A DNA stretch of 64,000 nt from the NCBI GenBank assembly GCA_947496235.1, contig CANMCE010000014.1:1-64000 (forward strand), in the 5' to 3' direction. This document shows, one piece after another, positions 44,894 to 54,186 of the stretch; position 1 is the stretch's first letter; the number at the start of each line of letters is the position of its first letter. The notes below the pieces were generated by a model. That model saw only the letters and a list, made by a program, of their open reading frames with translations, searched no databases and was not told the DNA's origin. The position numbers and the translations under genes are program-made. This DNA is from an uncultured Glaciecola sp. Lineage in GTDB: Bacteria; Pseudomonadota; Gammaproteobacteria; Enterobacterales; Alteromonadaceae.

Positions 44894-44904
44894 AGTAATC
44901 CTTA

Positions 44905-45567
44905 CTAATCGCTACTGCGGGTTTTCAACTGTATGTTCTGAGCGGCTACTAATGTGTTTAAACACTTAACGCCCGCCATTTCCATGCTATCGATAATTTC
45001 GGTTGTTTTGGTTTGTAACAACGCATGAAATCCCAATAAAGGAATCGCCGAAATCAAACCAAAAGCAGTGGTGTTCATTGCAACTGAGATTGAAGACGAT
45101 AACAGACTGGCTTTTTCTGACGGGTCAGCATTGGCAACCGCTGAGAATGCGGCAATCAAACCAATGATCGTACCTAACAAACCCAACAAGGTCGCAATAT
45201 TCGCTAATGTCGCCAAGTAAGGCGTACGTTTTTCCAAACGCGGCATTGTTTCCATTAAACCTTCTTCCATCGCGTATTCAATGTCTTCACGGCGAGGAGA
45301 GATAGACAAACGCGCAATACCTGCACCAATGACTCGACTGATAGGCGCTTTGCTTTGCTTGGCTAGATTGATGACTTGATCAAATTTTTGCTGGGCTAGC
45401 AATGGCTCTAATTCAGAAAATGCTCTGCGATTAGTGGACGTTGCTGATAGTAAAAAGATATATCGCTCTAGGGTAATAGCCAATCCTACGGCCAAAACCA
45501 AAGCGATGGGTAGCATAAATGAGCCACCTTCTTGAAAGAATCGCGTGATGGTATCTAAGATATCCAT
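44905..45567 (-). CDS. MotA/TolQ/ExbB-type proton channel
   Basis: 220 residues with three membrane helices (about 17-36, 122-147 and 165-190). Family features: GLLGTIIGLIAAFSAV and SISVAMNTTAFGLISAIPLL with the conserved Thr pair facing the pore. It forms the inner-membrane ring that takes proton-motive force. The length and C-terminus are TolQ/AglR-like. A 114-bp gap upstream might hold an internal promoter; GTGGAG lies nine bases before the ATG. Only this stretch of four genes (ExbB, ExbD, ExbD, transducer) has this tight order. Confidence 0.94.
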   Translation of the reverse strand: MDILDTITRFFQEGGSFMLPIALVLAVGLAITLERYIFLLSATSTNRRAFSELEPLLAQQKFDQVINLAKQSKAPISRVIGAGIARLSISPRREDIEYAMEEGLMETMPRLEKRTPYLATLANIATLLGLLGTIIGLIAAFSAVANADPSEKASLLSSSISVAMNTTAFGLISAIPLLGFHALLQTKTTEIIDSMEMAGVKCLNTLVAAQNIQLKTRSSD

Positions 45568-45681
45568 ACAAAATTACTCCACATGGTTGAGTTAAGTTAA
45601 TTCTGTTGTACAGTAAAACATTCATAAGGCTTGTTGTGTATGGCAAGTCCTTTTGAGGTGTTTATTTTAATACTTTACCAG

Positions 45682-46077
45682 TTATTGCTCTGTTTGTACT
45701 TCTTCTACTTTTTCTGTAGATATTTCTTTTATAATCTGCATGTTACGCAAAAATCTACCGCGTTCTATTGGCGTTAGTTTATCTACCACAGGTTGCCATT
45801 GAGTAGTTGCATCAATACGTTTATGAGTTGGCAATTGCCAAGGCACTATAGTTAACACTTGCGGTTGCTCTTTGTTGCCCCTGATAGTGTCTTCTAACCG
45901 CAAAACCGGGCCACTTGAAGCCGTTGGATTTCCCTGCGGTTGTGGCTCCACACTCAGTGATTCAACTTCTTCTTTTTCAGTTGACTGGACAGTCTGGGCA
46001 TTTTCCTGTGGATAAGTCAAAAAGCTCATTTGTAAGCAAAGAATGCCAATAAACCAATGTTTGCTATCAAGTTTCAT
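45682..46077 (-). CDS. Small exported protein of the machine operon
   Basis: 131 residues, unrecognised. Signal peptide-like start (WFIGILCLQMSFL), an acidic low-complexity stretch, then a conserved-looking core VLRLEDTIRGNKEQPQVLTI with IVPWQLP, and a helical end. Its stop is 114 bp before the ExbB-like gene, and its first base is shared with the stop of the TPR lipoprotein gene before it. Likely a periplasmic partner of the TPR proteins. Confidence is only for its being a gene. Confidence 0.8.
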   Translation of the reverse strand: MKLDSKHWFIGILCLQMSFLTYPQENAQTVQSTEKEEVESLSVEPQPQGNPTASSGPVLRLEDTIRGNKEQPQVLTIVPWQLPTHKRIDATTQWQPVVDKLTPIERGRFLRNMQIIKEISTEKVEEVQTEQ

Positions 46078-46883
46078 TATTGACTACCTCCCATGCTGTT
46101 AAGTTGACGTTCCACATCCACCAGCCATATGTCTACTAGCTTGATCTCTTTATCTAACGCCTTATCTTGTTCAGATTCAGACTGTTGCGCCTTTAGCAGC
46201 GCGGCATAGATGCGGTAGTCTTCCAGCGCCGCCGCCTTATTAAGCAAATAAAGATCGTTTAAAATGCCGCGGTTACGATAACTAACGGCATACGCAGGTT
46301 GGCTTTTAATTGCATTGGTGTACAAGGTGTGAGCCTGCTCGAAATTACCTTGCTCTCGCAAAATACCCGCTAACCGATTGGCCGCTTTCGCATTATGCCT
46401 ATTTAAGGTTAATGCTTGTTGTAGGCTTGCGATGGCCTCATCCGTTTGCCCCAACGCTAAGTAGAGATCAGCTTTTAACACGTAACTAGGGCTGTTGAGT
46501 TGCCCTAAACGACTCGCCTGATCAAACTTAGTCAATCCAATTTCATATCTTTCATCAGCCAATGCCTGTATAGCTTCTACCATCAGCGTTTTAACTGGCG
46601 CTGTCAGTATCTGTTTATTATTCAGATACATATCTGGCGTGATTTTCAAACGATGAACTAAGGCTTCTTCCGGTGTCATCTCAATTGTCGCCGATGTCGC
46701 CGGATCTAGTTCCCCAGCTAAAGGCGCTTGCACATTAGGCTCAGTTTCAGTTGCTGTTTCTTTTACCACTTGCGCTGGCTTGTTTTGCTCTGGCGCGGGT
46801 GGCGGTGGCGCCATGCTATTAAACAAACAGCCACTTAACCCGACTGTCAGACTTAGCACTAGCAGAACACGATTAAAGTTCAT
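46077..46883 (-). CDS. TPR lipoprotein of the machine operon
   Basis: 268 residues. Lipoprotein signal with GLSGC near 19, a Pro-rich linker, then TPR units: SYVLKADLYLALGQTDEAIASLQQAL, NRLAGILREQGNFEQAHTLYTNA and YRNRGILNDLYLLNKAAALEDY. TPRs bind protein partners, here probably tethering to the outer membrane. It overlaps the large upstream TPR gene by 11 bases, so the two are coupled. It recalls small Glt TPR proteins but sequence identity cannot be judged here. Confidence 0.88.
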   Translation of the reverse strand: MNFNRVLLVLSLTVGLSGCLFNSMAPPPPAPEQNKPAQVVKETATETEPNVQAPLAGELDPATSATIEMTPEEALVHRLKITPDMYLNNKQILTAPVKTLMVEAIQALADERYEIGLTKFDQASRLGQLNSPSYVLKADLYLALGQTDEAIASLQQALTLNRHNAKAANRLAGILREQGNFEQAHTLYTNAIKSQPAYAVSYRNRGILNDLYLLNKAAALEDYRIYAALLKAQQSESEQDKALDKEIKLVDIWLVDVERQLNSMGGSQ

Positions 46884-49800
46884 TTGCAGTTACCTCTTCT
46901 GTCACTTCGGGTTTGTTATACCTAGCAGGTAAAAAACCACTCAAAGCTTTAAAGCTTTGTTTAATAAAGTCGTCGTAAATACCGTTTTGAATACGCGCAA
47001 TATTCTTCTCGTGAATTTGAATTGCGGTTTCCTCAAAGGGGAAGGCTTGTTCTTCTAATAAGTACTCGTATTGTTCAGATTCTAACGCCGATAGCCCATC
47101 TGGACGTTCCGAATCCATCAAATCATTTGCCAATGTGGAATATAGAGTAGCCAAGCGATAGTTGGCCTCAGTCGTATATTGCGCCACGGCAAAGGACATT
47201 ACACGATCATAACCATCAATGGCATTTTGCAGCGCTTTTTGTTTGGCATGTAAACTTCTATCCAATGGTATGGTGAGTTTTGTACGCTCGAAAACAATCT
47301 CTGCATCTTGAGCAAATACCATAGCTGACATTGCCGCCAAATAGCGAGAACGTGGTGTCCCTACTGCGCTAGGATCTGATGATGACAACTTTAATTGCGC
47401 CTGCATCATCTTGTTCAGCCAATAACGTCTATTGGCATCTTCATTTGTTTCTAGATAGTACTCACTTAGGTTAAACCTTGCTTCATTGGCCATGCCCATA
47501 GGTTCAGGAAAAGCGTGGGCATAACGTCTAAAGCTATCCAGCGCCATTTCTCTATTATTGGCCTTTTCAAAATATTCCGCAGCGTTAAACAGGGATAACC
47601 GCCCCTGTTCTGATTTCTTATCTGCGTAAAAACGTCCAAGCAAAATACGAGCAGCAGATTCCCAATCCTGCACCTGCTCATAGGCAAACAGCAGTTGGGG
47701 TTCAATGTTTGCACTTAGCTCATGTTTTGGATATTGCGCTTCAAAAGCTTTCCACTTATTGATCGCTTGATGCCAATTCCCCAATAATGCGTTGTAAGTT
47801 GCATCATCATATTGAGCCACAATAGAAACTTCCGCATTCGGCGTCTTTTTAACCAAACGTTGCAAATGACCGACCGCAATTTCTAACGCCTGACGCTGAG
47901 GATCACTAAGGGTAAAACTGGTCAAATCTAAGGTTGCCAAAAAGGCCGGGGTTAAATTCGCACTCAGTAACGCACTTTCACCTTGTTTATAAATAGATGC
48001 GGCCAAGGTTTCGGTTAACTCAGGTACTCTTTCGTCTTGTGCTGGCAGACGCGTCAGAATGCGTTCGTAAAATACTTCTGCTTGGGCATATTGATTCAAT
48101 GCATAATGGCTGTGGGCCATTACTAAAATAGAAGAGTTCGTTTGCTGAGTTGAAAATTGGTGCAGCTCTACAGCCTCTTCTAATGTCCATTGGGCCCAAT
48201 GCATAGCCGCTAGATAATGTTTTTGTTTAAACAAATCTTGCATTAGGTTCAGTGCAATGGCTGGTGATCGTCGGTCAGCGGCAAAAGATTCTACAAAGCG
48301 TTTTTGGCTTAACTGTTCAATTGAATATACCGGATCGCCGCTCAAGGTATCGGGTAAGGCGTCTTCTGGCATTTGCTGATACGCGAGAATAGCAGCATAG
48401 GCCGCCTCAACCGCCATTGGGTTTATCTGGTCTTGATATGCATAGGTTTCAAATGCTCGAATGGCTTCTTGATAACGTTTAGCACTTAGTAAAGCTTCAG
48501 CCATGTAGAATCGTAACTCCGCTACCTTAGCAAGCAATTCCAAGTCGTTTTCATAGGTAAACACATAATTTTGATAATACTCGATGGCATTATTTAGTGC
48601 TTCATCGCGTAATGCTAACAAGGCATCATTGTCAACCGATCGCCACTGGGACAACTGCGCTTCAGACGCTTGTTGACTGGTGAAGGCTTGAGCGAAATCA
48701 TTGTTATTTTGGCCCTGTTGACGTTGGGCAATCAGCTTTTCAATGCCTTGGGCTATGCTGTGTTCGGTTTGCGCCAACTCAGGCAAGTATTGTTGCAAAT
48801 ATGGCGATGCCTGTTGACCTAACGGGGTATTTAAACTGTTTACAACACCATTACCTAGTGCATATTGAGTAACAAAATCGCGTTTTGCTGTGAGGACTTT
48901 TTCAGGGAATCCGCCAAGGATATAAGCGTCTATATGGCGAACAAAAAACTCTACTGAACGATCATGAAATGGATATTCTTGAGCAAAAGCTAACAACACA
49001 GCTGCGCTATCTTGATATCTGTCGTCATCCAAATGTTGTTGTGCTAATTCTTCGTATACCAAATGCTCGTAAGGCTGTTGGCCCTGAGTGCGATAAAAGC
49101 TTTGAATGGCTTGATCATTTCCACGATAAGAAAAGGTTAATGCCATTATGCGCAAGCTGTCCTTAACTAAACGTAGGTTTCCTTTGGTGAGCGCTAGATT
49201 ATCCAGAGTCGTAGAATCAATATCTGGCAGATTCGGTAAGCTATGCGCCAGCATTTTATTAAACCCGATTAATGCATTGTCGTAATCGTCGAGTTTGAAA
49301 TAACTCCACCCCAGCATATAGGCAGAAATACTGTAAAAGTTACTCTTACTTGATGCTGGTGAGTTTTCTAAAACTTGGCTGTAGTAATTGATTGCTTGAG
49401 AAAAATCCTGCTGGGCAAAATAATGTTCACCAATGCGAAAATACAATTCAACATGCTTTTCAGATATTGCAAAACTGGTCGTGGAGAAGGTGGCTAAAAA
49501 CTCTTTGGCAACGTCCACACTTTGCTCTCGTTGCCCTGCTAAATCCATGGCTCGGGAAAGCTGATACATGGCATCCATAAGTTTGATATTAGTGCGCTGT
49601 TGTTCGTCGGTTAAATTCTCTCCAGGAACAGGTTCGCTAACCTCATTCTGATTCAGCACTTTGAGATAACCTGCAATGGCATCATCGAAATAACTTTGTT
49701 GTTCAGAATCACCTTTTTCCAGCGCTTGTTCAGCCAACAACATGCGAATATCTGCTAAGCGAAAAGCTACTTGACGTTTTTGTTCCGGATCACGCATTAA

Positions 49801-50088
49801 TGGCAACAAAGCTTCATACTCGTCGCGTTTTTGCTCCAAAGATAACGGCGGAATCTCGCGCTTAGTAGGCGTAATTGTTACCTCCTCCATATTGCGCGCT
49901 GGCACTAAATTTAAACTGGAAAGTGGTGGCCTTTCGCTTCGACCTGCCGTTAAACGTTCGCGCTCAGCTCGTTGTATTTCACTGAGCACTTCATTTGTCG
50001 GGTCTTGCTCGTCTTCTTGCCAAAAGGTAAGACTACAACCGGTAATTGTGATGACAACTGGGATAATTAGTAGATAACGCAATTTCAT
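46873..50088 (-). CDS. Very large TPR lipoprotein of the machine operon
   Basis: 1071 residues. Lipoprotein signal VITITGC (near 18), then about fifteen TPR-like units along the length, e.g. YFRIGEHYFAQQDFSQAINYY, YMLGWSYFKLDDYDNALIGFNKM, FYMAEALLSAKRYQEAIRAFETY, YALNQYAQAEVFYERIL. It would form a long superhelix in the periplasm, the type of scaffold that Glt TPR proteins provide. Its first base is the last base of the upstream 687-residue gene (50088), so translation is coupled. No enzymatic motif is seen. Confidence 0.92.
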   Translation of the reverse strand: MKLRYLLIIPVVITITGCSLTFWQEDEQDPTNEVLSEIQRAERERLTAGRSERPPLSSLNLVPARNMEEVTITPTKREIPPLSLEQKRDEYEALLPLMRDPEQKRQVAFRLADIRMLLAEQALEKGDSEQQSYFDDAIAGYLKVLNQNEVSEPVPGENLTDEQQRTNIKLMDAMYQLSRAMDLAGQREQSVDVAKEFLATFSTTSFAISEKHVELYFRIGEHYFAQQDFSQAINYYSQVLENSPASSKSNFYSISAYMLGWSYFKLDDYDNALIGFNKMLAHSLPNLPDIDSTTLDNLALTKGNLRLVKDSLRIMALTFSYRGNDQAIQSFYRTQGQQPYEHLVYEELAQQHLDDDRYQDSAAVLLAFAQEYPFHDRSVEFFVRHIDAYILGGFPEKVLTAKRDFVTQYALGNGVVNSLNTPLGQQASPYLQQYLPELAQTEHSIAQGIEKLIAQRQQGQNNNDFAQAFTSQQASEAQLSQWRSVDNDALLALRDEALNNAIEYYQNYVFTYENDLELLAKVAELRFYMAEALLSAKRYQEAIRAFETYAYQDQINPMAVEAAYAAILAYQQMPEDALPDTLSGDPVYSIEQLSQKRFVESFAADRRSPAIALNLMQDLFKQKHYLAAMHWAQWTLEEAVELHQFSTQQTNSSILVMAHSHYALNQYAQAEVFYERILTRLPAQDERVPELTETLAASIYKQGESALLSANLTPAFLATLDLTSFTLSDPQRQALEIAVGHLQRLVKKTPNAEVSIVAQYDDATYNALLGNWHQAINKWKAFEAQYPKHELSANIEPQLLFAYEQVQDWESAARILLGRFYADKKSEQGRLSLFNAAEYFEKANNREMALDSFRRYAHAFPEPMGMANEARFNLSEYYLETNEDANRRYWLNKMMQAQLKLSSSDPSAVGTPRSRYLAAMSAMVFAQDAEIVFERTKLTIPLDRSLHAKQKALQNAIDGYDRVMSFAVAQYTTEANYRLATLYSTLANDLMDSERPDGLSALESEQYEYLLEEQAFPFEETAIQIHEKNIARIQNGIYDDFIKQSFKALSGFLPARYNKPEVTEEVTANEL

Positions 50089-52151
50089 TATGGGTTATCT
50101 CCAGCACGACTATTTCCCATAACAGGCTGGTTGCCACGCATATCTTGTAAACGAATTCTGGCTAATCTGGTATTTACGTATTGCTGTTCAAGTTGCGCAA
50201 CTCGCTCGTCGACCAAGCCATGTAAAAATTGCTTTAAACGTGCATCCGCGGTTTCAAATACCCGCTGAGCACTGACTTTTTGCTGTTCGATTTGTCCGCT
50301 AATACGGTTGATACGTTGATACTCTTTGGCAAAATTAGAGGTGTCTTGTTGCGCAATTACCACAGAGTCATAAGCTTTTTGTGCCTGCTCGTAAGCAATT
50401 TTCATATTGTCTAATAAACGCTTATGCTGCCAACGGTTAGCTATGTAATCATATTCCATTTGCCAACGTAAAATACCCTCTAGACGGGCCAGCCTTTCAG
50501 CATAACTTGGCTTAAGAGGACGCCCTCTGGGTGGATCCTTTAACAAGCGCTGATGTCGTTGTTCAGCTTGCGCTAGCCTAGAATGATGATTTTGTATGTC
50601 AGGCGATAACATAGAAATCATCAATTCCATGCGCTGAGCTTCGTTGCTCGGCGACAACCTGGTTTCCAGGATTTGAATTTGCTTTGCCGCTTGGCTTAGC
50701 GCTATTTTTTTCTCTTCTAGGGACAATGAATCGCCTCGTTGTTTAAAAGCTAATTCACGTTCTTGTAAAAGATTATTTAGGATGTCTAGATGTGCTTGTT
50801 TTTCTGCCAATATCTGTAAAATTTCTACTGATTGTTGGCGCACTCCGAGCAAATACTTAGCATCAAAGTCACCTTGAGTATCTGAACTACTCAAAAACAG
50901 ACGCTTTACATCCAATAAATTATCCGGCCATTGGGTTTGGTAGGTATCAAGGAAAGTCGCTTGATCTATGGATTGTTTGAACTGACCTAATGCATCTAAA
51001 CTTTCGGAAATCTGGTTAATGGTATCTTCTAGTGCATAGTAGGCATCAGCAAATAATCCTTGCTGTTGATATGCGTAAGCCAAGCCATAACTCGCCTGTA
51101 GACCAAATAAACCGGTTTCGTTTTGACGTAAATGACGCCATGTCGTGATTGCTGGCGACCACCGATTTTGTTGAGCTAAGGTCCAGCCCAAGGTCAAGAT
51201 AGCTTGTTGGCTTTCACCACCTTCGTGGGATACTTGATTAATTACTGCCAGCGCATTCTCATCATCTTGTTGCTGTAACAGGGTATAGGTCAAATTCAAA
51301 TTAAGATGATCAAACAATGCACTTTGTTCTTCGCGTAAGGCTTGTTTTTCTTGATCTTCTAACCGACGCTCGGCGACCTGATTGGGATCAGAAGAAAACC
51401 AGCGCCAAGGCGAAATAATGTCTAGCAAATCTCTGGATAATTCGCTGGCCATGGCCAAAACACCACTTTGTGCTCTTTGATGGGTAATCAAGGCTTGTTT
51501 GGCTAGAATGAAACCCTCTCTCGCTTGTTCGTATTCAGCATTGTTGAATGCTTTTGTGGCGTCATTAGCCAGTAAATACGCTGGAAAGATGGTGCTTTTA
51601 TGGATGTTATTTAACAGGCTCTGCCAGTCATCCCCTGATTGCATTCTGTTGTGAGCCGCTAAGTAAGATAGCTCCTGCCATTGGTCAAATTCCAAGTATT
51701 CTTCCAGTTCACCTTGCGTGATAGCTTGATAGGCTTGTTCGCTTAGAAACTGCTGTTTGTTGTCGAAACCGGCTTTTGCTAACCAATACCAGGTGTTTGC
51801 TTGCACATAATCTGAGGTGGCTTTGCTTAGCAAGTCTAGAAATATTTGTTGAGCGTCGTTATACAGGCCAAGGTTCAATTGCGAGGCGCCGCGCATTAGT
51901 GCCAAGCGATCTTTATCGTCCTGACTTAAGGCTTGAAAACTATGAGATGCATAAGCTTTGTCAATTAATCCAAGGGTTGTGACAAAATCATTTTGAAAAT
52001 AGGTGTATAGAACATGATAGAAATCTGCTTGCTGTTTTTCTGCCGAAACGAGTTTAGTATTTGCCAACGCCACAGCACCCAAGGTACTTAAAAGTACGCT
52101 TAGTGTTATAACAACTAATAATGACCGGCGTAGGCAATTGGGCAGTTTCAT
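50088..52151 (-). CDS. TPR and coiled-coil periplasmic protein
   Basis: 687 residues. Signal peptide to near ALANTKLV, TPR-like helices in the first half (GASQLNLGLYNDAQQIFLDLL, TWYWLAKAGFDNKQQFLSEQAY, ASYGLAYAYQQQGLFADAYYAL), then a Gln/Leu-rich coiled coil (about 470-680) ending DMRGNQPVMGNSRAGDNP. Unrecognised beyond TPR. It belongs with the two TPR lipoproteins as a likely periplasmic rod or scaffold; it shares one base with the following gene and lies nine bases after the preceding one. Confidence 0.9.
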   Translation of the reverse strand: MKLPNCLRRSLLVVITLSVLLSTLGAVALANTKLVSAEKQQADFYHVLYTYFQNDFVTTLGLIDKAYASHSFQALSQDDKDRLALMRGASQLNLGLYNDAQQIFLDLLSKATSDYVQANTWYWLAKAGFDNKQQFLSEQAYQAITQGELEEYLEFDQWQELSYLAAHNRMQSGDDWQSLLNNIHKSTIFPAYLLANDATKAFNNAEYEQAREGFILAKQALITHQRAQSGVLAMASELSRDLLDIISPWRWFSSDPNQVAERRLEDQEKQALREEQSALFDHLNLNLTYTLLQQQDDENALAVINQVSHEGGESQQAILTLGWTLAQQNRWSPAITTWRHLRQNETGLFGLQASYGLAYAYQQQGLFADAYYALEDTINQISESLDALGQFKQSIDQATFLDTYQTQWPDNLLDVKRLFLSSSDTQGDFDAKYLLGVRQQSVEILQILAEKQAHLDILNNLLQERELAFKQRGDSLSLEEKKIALSQAAKQIQILETRLSPSNEAQRMELMISMLSPDIQNHHSRLAQAEQRHQRLLKDPPRGRPLKPSYAERLARLEGILRWQMEYDYIANRWQHKRLLDNMKIAYEQAQKAYDSVVIAQQDTSNFAKEYQRINRISGQIEQQKVSAQRVFETADARLKQFLHGLVDERVAQLEQQYVNTRLARIRLQDMRGNQPVMGNSRAGDNP

Positions 52152-52160
52152 ATATCTCTT

Positions 52161-52700
52161 TTATAGGGTTTTCGCAGTAAACACTGGTTGTTGTTTACTT
52201 GTGGAATCCACAATATTCAATTCGACAGCAACTGGGTCTTCTCCTTTTTCAAAGGATAAACTTACTGCTCTTTTGTACTCTCGATTTTCAGGACCTATGC
52301 CGACAAAATAAGCGGTTAATTGATGTTCGCCTTGAGAAAGATTTCCCACATATAAACGTTGTACACCGCCTCTGTAGAGAGCACTGACTTGTCTTTCTGT
52401 GTATAAATAATTTGTTGCGACTTCGCCATCCACTCTGAGTTCTACCGCGTCTAGCGCAAAATACTCACCAATATCCATGGCCAGATAAACCGCTACTTGG
52501 GTCGAAGAAGGAAACAATAAATCTTCTTCTAAAATGAACAGATCACGGTTTAAATTGACCATTGCCTGGCGTAAGGTTTCGATTTCTTGGGCTAGAGCCG
52601 AATCATCTTCTTCTGGTGTTTGAGCATCGACAAAGAAGGTGATGGCAAACAGTGCCAAGGCGAGGAAGAAAAAGGGATTAAGTTTGGATAAATAGCGCAT
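52161..52700 (-). CDS. Exported protein with beta domain and short coiled coil
   Basis: 179 residues from ATG 52700 (a GTG at 52712 is also in frame). Signal peptide ends near VDAQ, a short coiled coil (EIETLRQAMVNLNRDLFILEEDLL) follows, then a beta-rich domain (VAVYLAMDIGEYFALDAVELRVDG ... LSQGEHQLTAYFVG) resembling an Ig-like or PEGA-type fold. No family can be named. It lies two bases after the DUF3570 stop and nine bases before the coiled-coil gene. Probably periplasmic. Confidence 0.82.
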   Translation of the reverse strand: MRYLSKLNPFFFLALALFAITFFVDAQTPEEDDSALAQEIETLRQAMVNLNRDLFILEEDLLFPSSTQVAVYLAMDIGEYFALDAVELRVDGEVATNYLYTERQVSALYRGGVQRLYVGNLSQGEHQLTAYFVGIGPENREYKRAVSLSFEKGEDPVAVELNIVDSTSKQQPVFTAKTL

Positions 52701-52702
52701 AA

Positions 52703-53866
52703 TTAATACCACACAGAGGCATAGATTTTGAAAACATTCGCCGAAAAACCGAATAAGGGTTCTTCGCCCACGGGCGCATCAGTAACAGTGACATCACGAA
52801 AATCATCGTAATCAAAGCGCATATAATCATACTCAAAATGCACACTGCTCTTTTTAAATGTCGCGGTCTCAGAAAACTTCCACTCATAAGATAAGTGTAA
52901 TCCTGCAGTAAACCCTGAATAGGTGCTCATTTCTTTGTCTCGCGCCATAAAGTTGAATTCGTTCTCGCGACTAAATAAATCGCTATAAAAATCTGCCGCT
53001 TCTTGGCTGTAGTGCCGCACAAATACGTCAATAATGAAATCATCGATGGGGTGTATGTAGCCCAGTTTGTAATTGGTGGCGTCTATACCCCAAGAGTCTT
53101 GGTAAATTCTAGCGTCCGCATAAAGTGCAGCGCGATAAGGAAGATAATAATTGGCGTTAATTGAGTATGCGTTGGACGAGCGGGTATTAGGGTAAGATTC
53201 TCGGGTAAATCTAAATCCTCTTTCACTATTAGGGTCGACAAAACGAATGCTTCTATAAGGGTTGTTTAGATATCCTTCATCCGATACATGCTCAGATGCA
53301 AATCCCATGATCAAACTCTTGGTAAGAATTTGAGTAAAGCTGAAACCGAATTTTTGTCGATCAGCCTCTTCTAAAAAGTTCTCATCCCCTCTAACACCGA
53401 CTTCATCCCATCCTTTGGACCAGGAAAGGGCAACTGTACTTAAGTCGCCAAAGAAGCTTTGGTTGATACCAACGTATACCGAATTGGCTTCAAAATCATT
53501 TTCACTACTGTTGGTGTAACTGACACTAAGCAAGGTTTTTTCATGTAAAAAGTCACCGCCAACTGTGGCTTCTTTACGTTGTTCTTCATAGGGTGAAGCT
53601 GTGGCTCTTACATCAATAGATGCGCCACTCACCGTGTCTACGTAATAGTTAGCGCTTATAGATACGTGATTCCCAATTTGTTTGCGCAGCAGTACTGAAG
53701 GACCATCGATGCTAACGCCATCACCTTCGTATCTGTGGTACATGACATCAGAACGATCTTGCGGTAATACCGAAGCATTTACCAAGTTTGAAAAGGTGAA
53801 TAGTCCCCCGAGGAGCAGACTCCAAAGACATAGGGTAGTAATTGTGGATTTCAGATTATTCAACAT
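52703..53866 (-). CDS. DUF3570 outer membrane beta-barrel protein
   Basis: 387 residues. Signal peptide ends near VNASV, then DUF3570: MYHRYEGDGVSIDGPSVLLRK, VSISANYYVDTVSGASIDV, and alternate strands to the end, KIYASVWY, with a terminal aromatic residue. The strand pattern suggests a barrel of about 16 strands. DUF3570 genes are known to travel with DUF4266 and thioredoxin-like genes, as here, sometimes near ApbE; no function has been proven. It follows the DUF4266 gene by 20 bp. Confidence 0.9.
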   Translation of the reverse strand: MLNNLKSTITTLCLWSLLLGGLFTFSNLVNASVLPQDRSDVMYHRYEGDGVSIDGPSVLLRKQIGNHVSISANYYVDTVSGASIDVRATASPYEEQRKEATVGGDFLHEKTLLSVSYTNSSENDFEANSVYVGINQSFFGDLSTVALSWSKGWDEVGVRGDENFLEEADRQKFGFSFTQILTKSLIMGFASEHVSDEGYLNNPYRSIRFVDPNSERGFRFTRESYPNTRSSNAYSINANYYLPYRAALYADARIYQDSWGIDATNYKLGYIHPIDDFIIDVFVRHYSQEAADFYSDLFSRENEFNFMARDKEMSTYSGFTAGLHLSYEWKFSETATFKKSSVHFEYDYMRFDYDDFRDVTVTDAPVGEEPLFGFSANVFKIYASVWY

Positions 53867-53886
53867 GGTCTATCGCTTTAGTCTTC

Positions 53887-54174
53887 TTAGTTACATCCGC
53901 AACCGCCACCAGCTGTGCCATCAGCACCTCTGGCTCCCTCTCTTGATTCTAAAACGTGCTTGGCGTATGCCAAGGCAATGGGGTTTCTTCCCACTGCCAT
54001 GATAGGGTCTGCCAAATTACTGCGCTCGTAGGGTTTGACCCAAGGCTCAAGTTTAAAATTGTTCACACTATCGCCCAATTCAGAAAAGGTAGAACTACAA
54101 CCCCCTAGTCCCAATATGCAGCCTAATAAAATACATTTACTGCCTATTGTTTTGCTGAGTTTCGTGGTTCTCAT
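53887..54174 (-). CDS. DUF4266 lipoprotein with Cys-Gly-Cys tail
   Basis: 95 residues. Lipoprotein signal LGLGGC near 26, then DUF4266: LEPWVKPYERSNLADPIM, ALAYAKHVLESREGARGADG and the terminal GGGCGCN. Two cysteines next to the C-terminus are a family hallmark; they could bind metal, form a mixed disulfide or carry a cofactor. A TlpA-like thioredoxin is encoded 12 bp before it and a DUF3570 barrel 20 bp after, making the redox link attractive. No function is established. Confidence 0.92.
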   Translation of the reverse strand: MRTTKLSKTIGSKCILLGCILGLGGCSSTFSELGDSVNNFKLEPWVKPYERSNLADPIMAVGRNPIALAYAKHVLESREGARGADGTAGGGCGCN

Positions 54175-54186
54175 AGCTCAATATCC

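Noticed and set aside
43805-45567. ExbB-ExbD set as the motor for the siderophore receptor at 35.6 kb
   Set aside because: It has two ExbD copies, an AgmX-type rather than TonB-type transducer and TPR partners, lies 7 kb away on the other strand and has no Fur box.
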